Source of the DNA: SZUA-430 sp031413635
GTDB lineage: Bacteria > Pseudomonadota > Alphaproteobacteria > Micropepsales > Micropepsaceae
Reading direction: 5' to 3'
Length of the DNA: 11,597 nt
NCBI GenBank assembly: GCA_031413635.1
Contig: JANOFM010000237.1
Location: 1-11,597, forward strand
The first letter of the stretch is position 1. Each line of letters starts with the position of its first letter. The translations under genes and the position numbers were made by a program. The notes under the pieces were generated by a model that saw only the letters and a list, made by a program, of their open reading frames with translations, did not search any database and was not told the DNA's origin. Positions 1-6,080 of this stretch are shown here, piece by piece.

Positions 1-120
1 CTGCAGCGCCGGATCGTCAAAGGCCAGCGGAACATGGGTGTACTCAAGGCCGAGTTCGGCTGCAGCCCATAAGGTCCGCATGGTCCGCGAACGCGGCGAG
101 CCGTAAATCGTGAGCGCCAT
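1..120 (-). CDS. Glutathione S-transferase family protein, N-terminal fragment cut by window edge
   Basis: The minus strand from an ATG at 120-118 reads 40 open codons to the window edge, so only the N-terminus is present. The peptide begins MALTIYGSPRSRTMRTLW and continues AAAELGLEYTHVPLAF. This is the first beta strand, first helix and second strand of the thioredoxin-like GST N-terminal domain, with the usual 'YGSP-S' loop that holds the catalytic Ser/Tyr/Cys region and binds glutathione. Family members are cytosolic and conjugate or isomerise electrophilic substrates; the substrate here cannot be told. No strong Shine-Dalgarno sequence precedes the ATG, so translation may depend on the upstream minus-strand frame (44-232), inside which it starts in a different frame. 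The family call is firm; the subclass is not. Confidence 0.8.
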   Translation of the reverse strand, partial: MALTIYGSPRSRTMRTLWAAAELGLEYTHVPLAFDDPALQ

Positions 121-232
121 GCGGGAACGTGCATTGCCCGCGGTCGCCGGTCAATCCAGGGCTTCGCGCCGGCAAAGTGAAGAGCGAGCCAACCGCGCGC
201 CCGAAGCCGGCGCCGATCACATCAAGCGTCAT
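44..232 (-). pseudogene. Short ORF with sulfotransferase-like start, probable deletion remnant
   Basis: This 62-codon frame starts with ATG at 232-230, nine bases after the stop of the DUF885 gene. A good ribosome site (AGGGGAA, 5 bases upstream) precedes it. Its first residues, MTLDVIGAGFGR, look like the start of bacterial sulfotransferase-family (P-loop) proteins, which usually continue 'TGTLSLK' into the nucleotide-sulfate-binding loop. Here the similarity stops at residue 12 and the rest resembles nothing I recognise. The frame ends inside the GST gene, which lies in another frame. I infer that a deletion fused the 5' end of a sulfotransferase gene to the upstream region of the GST gene. 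It could instead be a small leader ORF that couples translation to the GST. The family resemblance is from memory and rests on only 12 residues. Confidence 0.35.
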
Positions 233-241
233 CTGATTCCC

Positions 242-2008
242 CTAGTGTTTGCCGCGCTTGGCGCGCGCGATATAGGCCTCGATCCGCCGCTCCAGCACCG
301 GCAACGTCACCCCACCGTTCTCAAGCACCGCATCGTGAAAGGCTCGCAAATCGAAACGCTCGCCCAGCGCCCCCTTCGCGCGCGCGCGCAATTGCCAAAT
401 CTTTAGCTCGCCCATTTTGTAGGCCAGCGCCTGTCCCGGCCAGGAAATGTAACGGTCGGTCTCGGTGCGGATCTCGTGCGTCGACAGCGCCGTATTTTCC
501 GTCAAATACGCAAGCGCCTGCTCGCGCGTCCACCCCATCGCGTGCATGCCGGTGTCGACGACAAGCCGGCACGCCCGCCACATCTCATAGGTCAATTGCC
601 CGAAGCGCTGATGGGGCGTGTGATAGACGCCCATCTCCAGCCCCAACTTTTCCGCATAAAGCGCCCAGCCCTCGCCGAACGCATGCGGATAGAAGTTCAA
701 ACGAAACCTCGGCACATCGCCAAGCTCGCGCGAGATCGAACCCTGCAGGTGATGTCCCGGCACCGCCTCGTGCAGCGTCAACGACGGCAACACGTAGAGC
801 GGCCGCGTCTCGAGAGCATAGGTGTTCACCCAATACTCGCCCGCCGCGCCCATCGGCCCCGGATTGTAACGTCCGCCCGTATAGTTCGGCGCCAACGCAT
901 CGGGCACCGGCTTCACCGCATAGGTCATGCGCGGCAGCTTGCCGAAATATTCGGGCAGCTTGCCGTCGATCTCTTTCGAAATCCACGCCGCCTCGCGCAG
1001 CAATTCTGTCGGCGACTTCGCATAGAATTGCGGATCCGAGCGCAAGAAAGTCAGGAACTCGGCAAAGGTGCCGTCGAACTTCACCTCGCGCACGATCGCT
1101 TCCATCTCGGCACGAATGCGCGCGACTTCGCCAAGCCCGATCTGATGGATTTTTTCGGGCGTCGCATCGGGCAGCGTCGTGAAATATCGCACCAGATCGC
1201 CGTAATACGCACGGCCGCTCGGCAACGCCGACGCCCCGATCGTCCGCCGCGCCGCCGGGCGATACTCGCTCTCGAAGAATTTGTGGAACGCGGCATAGCT
1301 CGGCATCACCGCATTCGTCAGGGCGGCCTTCCCCGCCGCCATCAGCCGCGAACGATGGCGCTCCGGCACGCCGTCGGGAAAATTCGCGAACGGCTTCCAA
1401 AACGGTGTATCCTCGGCGCTTTTGTACTGCGCCCCCGCCACCACCTTCGACACGCCGTCCAACACCGCCGAAGGCAATGTGAACCCATCGCGCATACCGA
1501 CGCGAATATTGGCGATGTTCTCCTCGAAATAGCGCGGCACGTCGTTCAGCCGCGCGACATAGTCTTCGTACTGTTTCACCGTCTGCGGGTCGGCCAACGA
1601 ATCCAGCTGCAACAGATCGGCGAAGAACCCGCTGTCGCTGTTGAACGGAATGCGCCACTCCTTGTGCCGCGCCAGCGCCACGCGGCTTTCGACCATGAAC
1701 TCGAACAGCTCATAGCTCACTTGGGCTTGCGCACTCAGCTTCCCGCGCTTGATCTTATGCAGACGCCGCAAGAACGCTTCGTCGGCGCTGAGCCGCCGCG
1801 CCTGCGCCGCCTGCGCCAGGCTGGGCAAACGATCATCATAACCGCGCACGCCCTCGCCCGTCGCCGCCAACGGATCTTCGCGCCAAACGAACGCGCGCTC
1901 GTCGGCGAATAGTTTCGCCAAAGACTTCGAAGCGGATTGCGCAACGACGGGCGAAACGGCGAAAATCATGCTGAGCCCGAGCAGACAAGCAACGATGGGA
2001 AGTTTCAT
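242..2008 (-). CDS. Exported DUF885 family protein (putative zinc metallopeptidase)
   Basis: 588 residues, the usual length for the DUF885 (PF05960) family. Residues 1-23 form a signal peptide (Lys2, a hydrophobic core, then VVA before Gln24), so the protein is exported, probably to the periplasm; there is no lipobox. The family signature HEAVPGHH lies at 413-420, a variant of the gluzincin HExxH zinc site, followed by GEGWALYAE at 445-453, which supplies the likely third ligand (Glu). Near the C-terminus is the conserved block RYISWPGQALAYKMGELKI. Family members are predicted or shown to act as metallopeptidases; the substrate here is unknown. The ATG is set by AGGAAAA 5 bases upstream. The gene lies 37 bases downstream of the small exported protein on the same strand, so co-transcription is likely. 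Long frames on the opposite strand (476-1912) are shadows of this gene. Confidence 0.9.
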   Translation of the reverse strand: MKLPIVACLLGLSMIFAVSPVVAQSASKSLAKLFADERAFVWREDPLAATGEGVRGYDDRLPSLAQAAQARRLSADEAFLRRLHKIKRGKLSAQAQVSYELFEFMVESRVALARHKEWRIPFNSDSGFFADLLQLDSLADPQTVKQYEDYVARLNDVPRYFEENIANIRVGMRDGFTLPSAVLDGVSKVVAGAQYKSAEDTPFWKPFANFPDGVPERHRSRLMAAGKAALTNAVMPSYAAFHKFFESEYRPAARRTIGASALPSGRAYYGDLVRYFTTLPDATPEKIHQIGLGEVARIRAEMEAIVREVKFDGTFAEFLTFLRSDPQFYAKSPTELLREAAWISKEIDGKLPEYFGKLPRMTYAVKPVPDALAPNYTGGRYNPGPMGAAGEYWVNTYALETRPLYVLPSLTLHEAVPGHHLQGSISRELGDVPRFRLNFYPHAFGEGWALYAEKLGLEMGVYHTPHQRFGQLTYEMWRACRLVVDTGMHAMGWTREQALAYLTENTALSTHEIRTETDRYISWPGQALAYKMGELKIWQLRARAKGALGERFDLRAFHDAVLENGGVTLPVLERRIEAYIARAKRGKH

Positions 2009-2045
2009 TTATTTTCCTAGTGGGGGCGCGGACTCGGCGAACGGC

Positions 2046-2501
2046 CTATTTTTTCCTAACGTATTTCTTCCCGTCAAAGCGAAACACCGGAAACGGCCCC
2101 ATGCCTGGCCCGCCGACCTCGATGTCGAACCAGTTCTTGCTCTTTGTCTTAAGCACGAGGGCAACACCGACTTCGTTCAGCAGGATCGCCCACTTGCCGT
2201 CCGTACCCTTGGTCAAAAGCACGAACGCCTCGGCCGTGTTGCCGTAACAGAAAAGACTGCCTTCCAGGACCCACGCTTCCATACCGCCGTCCGCGTTGAG
2301 ATCTTCCATCTCGATCCGCCCGGGGGAGTACGACATCGTCACGTCGTCTTCGCAGCGCACCTGCTTGCCGCCCTTAACCTTGAAGCCGGCCGCCTTGAAG
2401 ATCGCGGCACTTTCGGTTGCACTCGGTTGCGCGGACGTTTCGGCGAGCGCGACGCCGCACGAAAGAGAAAGCGCGGCGATCGCGCAAAAAAGACTCCTCA
2501 T
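2046..2501 (-). CDS. Small exported hypothetical protein with calcium-loop-like motif
   Basis: 151 residues. I chose the ATG at 2501-2499 because GAGG lies 7 bases upstream. A GTG at 2516 would add five residues but would place the ribosome site inside the gene. Residues 1-20 are a signal peptide ending in ALA before Glu21. The mature part has a DxNxDGxxE stretch (DLNADGGMEAW, 67-77), similar to EF-hand-like or VCBS-type calcium loops. Two cysteines (50 and 85) could form a periplasmic disulfide. The C-terminus (WFDIEVGG, then FPVFRFDGKKYV) has the look of small secreted beta-sheet proteins common in alphaproteobacteria that lack an assigned function. It probably heads an operon with the DUF885 gene, 37 bases downstream. 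No function can be assigned. Confidence 0.75.
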   Translation of the reverse strand: MRSLFCAIAALSLSCGVALAETSAQPSATESAAIFKAAGFKVKGGKQVRCEDDVTMSYSPGRIEMEDLNADGGMEAWVLEGSLFCYGNTAEAFVLLTKGTDGKWAILLNEVGVALVLKTKSKNWFDIEVGGPGMGPFPVFRFDGKKYVRKK

Positions 2502-2571
2502 AAACACACCTCGCACTTGACCGCTTCGCGCGCCTCTCGCGCGTCTGGGTTAATCTTAATTTGCACCATTC

Positions 2572-2594
2572 CGGATCGCATCGCCAGCGATCCG
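2572..2594. other. 8-bp inverted repeat in the divergent intergenic region
   Basis: CGGATCGC (2572-2579) and its complement GCGATCCG (2587-2594) enclose a 7-base loop. The pair lies between the divergent genes at 2501 (minus) and 2683 (plus), so it could be an operator for either. A second smaller palindrome, CGCGCG-N5-CGCGCG at 2527-2543, sits in the leader of the minus-strand gene. No convincing sigma-70 promoter could be picked out in 2502-2682. No T-tract follows either element, so a terminator role is unlikely. Confidence 0.35.
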
Positions 2595-2653
2595 ATGCCG
2601 TTTACCTTATGCCCCGGCCGTCTTCCTAGGCTGGCATCGGGTTTGCTGTACCA

Positions 2654-2681
2654 ATCTCAAGTTCACTCGGGAGCTTGAGAT
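2654..2681 (+). promoter_or_regulatory. Hairpin overlapping the ribosome-binding site of the 65-aa membrane protein
   Basis: ATCTCAAGTTC (2654-2664) pairs with GAGCTTGAGAT (2671-2681) over 11 positions, with one T-G wobble and a 6-base loop. The best Shine-Dalgarno sequence for the ATG at 2683 is GGGAG at 2669-2673. Its last three bases lie in the 3' arm and its first two in the loop. The hairpin ends one base before the start codon. In mRNA this structure would hide the ribosome site, so translation of the small protein may be conditional. The pairing is read directly; regulation is inferred. Confidence 0.5.
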
Positions 2682-2682
2682 C

Positions 2683-2880
2683 ATGGACAGGTTCGATTTG
2701 GTTACGCTGATCGGCAAGCAGACCTGCTCTGCCGCAAGTCATCTGACCCAGTTCCTCGCGTCCGAACCCGCCTGCACGAAACATGAAGTTTGGAACATGG
2801 GCGCCTTCGCGGTGATCGCCACGGTGGTCATACTGGTCATGCTGGTTATTCGCGAACGCCGCCGCGCGACGCTCGACTAA
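2683..2880 (+). CDS. Small single-pass membrane protein, function unknown
   Basis: 65 residues. The first 38 are polar, with two cysteines (15 and 31). One hydrophobic helix (about 40-56, GAFAVIATVVILVMLVI) follows, then a basic tail RERRR. By the positive-inside rule the tail is cytoplasmic and the N-terminal part is outside. GGGAG lies 9 bases before the ATG, inside a hairpin. Codons favour G/C at the third position like the neighbours, which supports real coding. The TAA overlaps the stop codon of the minus-strand gene ending at 2877, so the two transcripts converge with no terminator between them. I do not recognise the family, and the gene could be a chance frame, though the single well-formed helix argues against that. 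Confidence 0.55.
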   Translation: MDRFDLVTLIGKQTCSAASHLTQFLASEPACTKHEVWNMGAFAVIATVVILVMLVIRERRRATLD

Positions 2881-3497
2881 TGCAGCCACTCGCCGCTGGC
2901 CGTCTTGCGCGGATCGCGCACGGTCGATGCGGCAAACGCAATGGCCCGCGCCCTAGCACGGCGCCAACTCCACGGCCGGGGCCGCCAATATGGATTCCCG
3001 CTGAGACAGTAAATCCACATCGTGCCCACGCCGAACGCCACGCTGCCCGGCACCGCAAAAAGCAACGCAAGAAAGAAGACGCTCGCTTGATACATCAGCG
3101 GCGTAAAGTAAACCCGCCCGTCGACAGCAAGTCCCGTGACGATATAGACCGGCTCGAACTGCGTGCGCTCGCCCGCTCGAATGCGCGCGAAGCTGTCGTA
3201 GTCGACAATCACGTGCCCGGCGTCCGCCAAGTGCCCCGCCGTCGGGGTGGAAAGAAACTCCGGCGATAACTCGAACCGATGCGCGTGGCCGTCCAGACGA
3301 AATGTCGTCCGCCCCCAGCCCCCCGCACCCGCAGCGGTTTCAACCTCCGACACCATCCCGCCAACCGACACCGTCGATCGCGGCCAAGCCTCGCCGACCC
3401 GCGCCGCGGCCAGCCAGACGAGCAGCCCGCCGACGAAGAGAAACACCAGTGCTGTGACCCACAAACGCATGCCCCAGGATACGCCCGCACCTCTCAC
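2877..3497 (-). CDS. Two-helix membrane protein with external domain, hypothetical (DUF3592-like topology)
   Basis: 206 residues from a GTG at 3497. An ATG at 3470 (residue 10, MRLWVTALVF) is an equally plausible start giving 197 residues; neither has a well-spaced ribosome site. A first transmembrane helix (about 12-32) is followed by a soluble region of about 100 residues. This region contains a beta-rich core (TTFRLDGHAHRFELS; AGHVIVDYD) and the stretch FEPVYIVTG. A second helix (about 137-163) leads to a short, very basic tail (about 172-185) expected in the cytoplasm. The helix-domain-helix layout, with alternating short strands, recalls DUF3592 proteins, but I cannot confirm membership. 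The gene starts 124 bases from the methyltransferase gene and runs away from it. Its stop overlaps that of the 65-aa membrane protein. Confidence 0.65.
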   Translation of the reverse strand: MRGAGVSWGMRLWVTALVFLFVGGLLVWLAAARVGEAWPRSTVSVGGMVSEVETAAGAGGWGRTTFRLDGHAHRFELSPEFLSTPTAGHLADAGHVIVDYDSFARIRAGERTQFEPVYIVTGLAVDGRVYFTPLMYQASVFFLALLFAVPGSVAFGVGTMWIYCLSGNPYWRPRPWSWRRARARAIAFAASTVRDPRKTASGEWLH

Positions 3498-3560
3498 CCC
3501 CGGGTAAATCGCGCCACCGTTAAGTCGTTACCAACCGGTTACTTAGCGCACCATGAAGCA

Positions 3561-3589
3561 TTCAAAACCGCGGCAAACCTCCCTATAGT
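3561..3589 (+). promoter_or_regulatory. Candidate sigma-70 promoter for the methyltransferase gene
   Basis: A -35 box TTCAAA (3561-3566) and a -10 box TATAGT (3584-3589) are separated by exactly 17 bases. They match the TTGACA/TATAAT consensus at four and five of six positions. Transcription would start near 3596, about 26 bases before the ATG, leaving room for the ribosome site. Upstream lies an 8-bp palindrome AACCGGTT (3533-3540) that could serve as an operator. No TGATCC-type ECF box is seen upstream of this gene. Confidence 0.45.
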
Positions 3590-3621
3590 TCCCGCTTGTT
3601 AAAGGCCTGAGGAGAGTGAGG

Positions 3622-4791
3622 ATGGGTCTCATCCCGAATACAATCATCCAACGCCGTTGGCGGGAGGCCATCGCGCGCATCGAATTCGGTCAAATGACGT
3701 TTGTCGAACCGGACGGCACCGAGCACACCGTGACGGGGCCCAAACCTGGCCCTACGGCGCGCTTTGCCATTAAAGACTGGGATGTCTTGCAGCGCTTGGT
3801 CGCCCGCGGCGATGTCGGCCTGGGTGAAGACTACATCGCCGGCAGCTGGCAAACCGACAGCGTCGAAAACCTGATCGCCTTGTTTTTGCTGAACTTGGAT
3901 TACTTCGAAGGCTTCGCCCACGGCACGCTATGGAACCGGTTGGCGTTCATCGCGATGAACACGCTGATCCGTCGCAACAGCGAGAGCGGCAGCCGGCGCA
4001 ACATCGAGGCGCACTACGACGTCGGCAACGAGTTCTATGCGCTCTGGCTCGACGAAACGATGACGTATTCCTCCGCCCTGTTCGAAGCGCCGGACGTGGC
4101 GCTCGCCGACGCTCAGCGCGCGAAATACGCGCGCATCCTCGACAAAGTCTCCACAAAACGCGCCGACGTGCTCGAGGTCGGCTGCGGTTGGGGCGGTTTC
4201 GCCGAGTCGGCCGCGGCCCGCGATCACAACGTCACCGGCATCACGATCTCGCCCGCCCAACACGGTTTCGCGACCAAGCGCCTTGCCGGCAAGGCCGACA
4301 TCCGGCTCGAAGACTATCGCAAGACAAAGGGCCAGTTCGACGCCATCGTCTCCATCGAGATGTTCGAGGCGGTGGGCGAACGCTATTGGCCGCAGTACTT
4401 CCAAACCCTGGCCGAGCGCCTGAAGCGCGGCGGCCGCGCCATCGTGCAGACGATCACGGTGCGCGACGATATTTTCCCGAACTATCGCACGCGCAGCGAC
4501 TTCATCCGCCACTATGTCTTCCCCGGCGGCATGTTGCCTTCGCTCGCCCGCTTCAAGCAAGAAGCCGAGCGCGCCGGATTGAAAGCCGTCGACGTTTTCT
4601 CGTTCGGCCAAGACTATGCACACACGCTGCGCGATTGGTCGCAACGTCAGCGTGCGGCCGAAAAAAATATCCGCGCCCTCGGCCACAACGACCCTTTCCT
4701 TCGCAATTGGCAGTTCTATCTCGGCATGTGCGCCGCCGCCTTCGCGGTCGGCCGGACGGATGTCCATCAAGTGGAGCTCGCACATGGGTAG
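3622..4791 (+). CDS. Cyclopropane-fatty-acyl-phospholipid synthase family methyltransferase
   Basis: 389 residues; ATG chosen for AGGAG 7 bases upstream (a GTG at 3616 is badly spaced). The class I SAM-dependent methyltransferase domain has motif I VLEVGCGWGG at 183-192, ITISPAQ at 207-213 and IEMFEAVGERYW at 245-256; the N-terminal part matches the CFA synthase cap. Family members move a methyl group from SAM to the double bond of a phospholipid acyl chain at the inner membrane face, giving a cyclopropane or, in related enzymes, a methylated unsaturated chain. Glu249 and Tyr332 match E. coli CFA bicarbonate residues Glu239 and Tyr317. The expected Cys139 is Ser151 (MTYSSA) and His266 is Gln276 (IVQTITV). 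The product may therefore differ from a plain cyclopropane ring. The stop overlaps the start of the chalcone-isomerase-like gene (ATGGGTAG), so translation is probably coupled. Confidence 0.88.
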   Translation: MGLIPNTIIQRRWREAIARIEFGQMTFVEPDGTEHTVTGPKPGPTARFAIKDWDVLQRLVARGDVGLGEDYIAGSWQTDSVENLIALFLLNLDYFEGFAHGTLWNRLAFIAMNTLIRRNSESGSRRNIEAHYDVGNEFYALWLDETMTYSSALFEAPDVALADAQRAKYARILDKVSTKRADVLEVGCGWGGFAESAAARDHNVTGITISPAQHGFATKRLAGKADIRLEDYRKTKGQFDAIVSIEMFEAVGERYWPQYFQTLAERLKRGGRAIVQTITVRDDIFPNYRTRSDFIRHYVFPGGMLPSLARFKQEAERAGLKAVDVFSFGQDYAHTLRDWSQRQRAAEKNIRALGHNDPFLRNWQFYLGMCAAAFAVGRTDVHQVELAHG

Positions 4792-5314
4792 AAATTTCGC
4801 CGCCGTCGTCCTCGCATTGTCCATGACGGCGACGGCCTTTGCCATGACGCGCCCCACCGAGATCGCGGGCACGATCGATGCGGCGAAACCCTACGGCGCC
4901 GGTTCGCTGACCTGGCTCTTCTTCACCGCCTATGACGCCAGCCTTTGGACCGACGCCCCGCAATGGTCGATGAATGAACCCTTCGCGCTGACGCTGGTCT
5001 ATCGCATGTCGTTTTCGACCGAGGAACTCGTCGACCGCACCCTCGACGAGATGAAGGTTCTGACGCCCGGCCTCTCGAAGGAAACGCTTGCCCGCTACGG
5101 CGCGATGCTCTCGCGTGCCTTTCCCGCCGTAAAAGACGGCGACCGTATCACCGCGCTTCACGCGCCGGGCGCCGCTGTCCGCTTCTTCCACAACGGTAGG
5201 CCGACGACCGACAGCGCCGATGGGGCGTTCGCGGCGCCATTCTTCGCGATCTGGTTTTCACCCAAGACGCCGGAACCGAAACTGCGTGCCGCGCTTCTGC
5301 GTCTGACGAAATAG
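4784..5314 (+). CDS. Exported chalcone-isomerase-like protein (Chalcone_3 family)
   Basis: 176 residues from the ATG at 4784, chosen because GGAG lies 7 bases upstream and a clear signal peptide follows (cleavage after AFA, residues 18-20). The frame is open further upstream, but only inside the methyltransferase gene. The mature protein fits the bacterial chalcone-isomerase-like domain (PF16036): GSLTWLFFTAYDASLWT near the start, FALTLVYRM, then VKDGDRITALHAPG, RFFHNG, and a C-terminal block FFAIWFSPKTPEPKLRAALL. These proteins keep the chalcone isomerase fold but are not known to act on flavonoids. They sit beside CFA-family enzymes in lipid-modification clusters, and an envelope lipid-binding or lipid-handling role is inferred. 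The gene overlaps the methyltransferase by 8 bases and ends 2 bases from the stop of the convergent DUF1365 gene. Confidence 0.8.
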   Translation: MGRNFAAVVLALSMTATAFAMTRPTEIAGTIDAAKPYGAGSLTWLFFTAYDASLWTDAPQWSMNEPFALTLVYRMSFSTEELVDRTLDEMKVLTPGLSKETLARYGAMLSRAFPAVKDGDRITALHAPGAAVRFFHNGRPTTDSADGAFAAPFFAIWFSPKTPEPKLRAALLRLTK

Positions 5315-5316
5315 CG

Positions 5317-6078
5317 CTACCGCGATACGATCTCGGCGGGTGGCGGCGGCTTGCGGAAATGCGCCACACCCTTAAGAAACAACCGCATCGCCTGATAGTG
5401 GATCAGCGTCAGAACCTTGAACATCACCAGCGGATTGGCGAAAAACGATGCCGCCAGACGCCGGCTCGTCAGCGCCTCCCGCTTGCCCGAAATAGCCGTC
5501 GTCAAAAGCAGGCCTTCATCGTCGTGCAAATCGATCCGCACGCCCAGTGCATCGCCCCGCCAAGCGAAAGCGAAGCGATAGCTCCCCTCGACTTTCATGA
5601 ACGGCGAAACGTGGAACGACTTCGCCGTCGTCACTTCGTCGTCCGGCGCGATCGGCTGGTGATCGTCGCGGCAGCAAACATAGAAGTGCCGCTCGCCGAA
5701 CGTGTTGTTGACCTCCGCGATCACCGCGCGCAACGCGCCCGCCCCGTCGAAACACATCCAAAAACTAATGGGATTGAAAACGAAGCCCAGGATACGCGGC
5801 ATTGTCACCAGCGTGATGTCGCCATCCGCTTGGTGCAACTGCCATTGCTCGAGAATACCGCGGATCCATGCCACGGCATGCATCGTCCCATCGCCGTAAT
5901 CGCTGGGCCGCACGCTGAACAGATTGGCGCCGTCGATCGACAACAGACCGTGCCGCGCCTTGGTTTCGAGCAGGTCCAAAGGCACCGCGAGATAGGGCAC
6001 GCGGTAGCTGAAGCGGTTTTGCTTGGGCCGCAATCGCGCATGCATCACCCGCGCCGATATGAACTGCGCCGCGGACAT
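5317..6078 (-). CDS. DUF1365 family protein
   Basis: 253 residues. Family hallmarks seen in order: an N-terminal HxRxxPKxxxFxY stretch (13-25), MPRILGFVFNPISFW at 93-107, EVNNTFGE at 122-129, and KSFHVSPF at 153-160. A C-terminal block near 226-240 (IHYQAMRLFLKGV) completes the match. DUF1365 proteins have no proven chemistry. They are almost always encoded next to an FAD amine-oxidase-like protein and a CFA-family methyltransferase, which points to modification of phospholipid acyl chains. The ATG is preceded by GGAAG 6 bases upstream and lies 2 bases after the stop of the FAD gene, so the two form one operon. It converges on the chalcone-isomerase-like gene with a 2-base gap and no terminator. 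Confidence 0.88.
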   Translation of the reverse strand: MSAAQFISARVMHARLRPKQNRFSYRVPYLAVPLDLLETKARHGLLSIDGANLFSVRPSDYGDGTMHAVAWIRGILEQWQLHQADGDITLVTMPRILGFVFNPISFWMCFDGAGALRAVIAEVNNTFGERHFYVCCRDDHQPIAPDDEVTTAKSFHVSPFMKVEGSYRFAFAWRGDALGVRIDLHDDEGLLLTTAISGKREALTSRRLAASFFANPLVMFKVLTLIHYQAMRLFLKGVAHFRKPPPPAEIVSR

Positions 6079-6080
6079 CG

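Noticed and set aside
476..1912. 478-codon open frame on the plus strand opposite the DUF885 gene
   Set aside because: Its product is extremely Arg/His rich with no recognisable domain, as expected for the antisense of a GC-rich gene. The minus strand encodes a full-length family protein with its zinc motif.
4616..4783. Upstream extension of the chalcone-isomerase-like gene
   Set aside because: The open frame exists but lies inside the methyltransferase gene. The ribosome site at 4773 and the signal peptide both point to the ATG at 4784.
3928..4872. 314-codon minus-strand frame opposite the methyltransferase gene
   Set aside because: It is antisense to a clear CFA-family protein, has no recognisable motif, and its composition fits a shadow frame. 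The same holds for the 298-codon frame at 3930-4826.
5400..5405. Another TGATCC box (minus strand) near the end of the DUF1365 gene
   Set aside because: No TAA-type -10 box lies 18 bases downstream and no gene start follows. The same applies to the boxes near 8165, 9017, 11238 and 11485.
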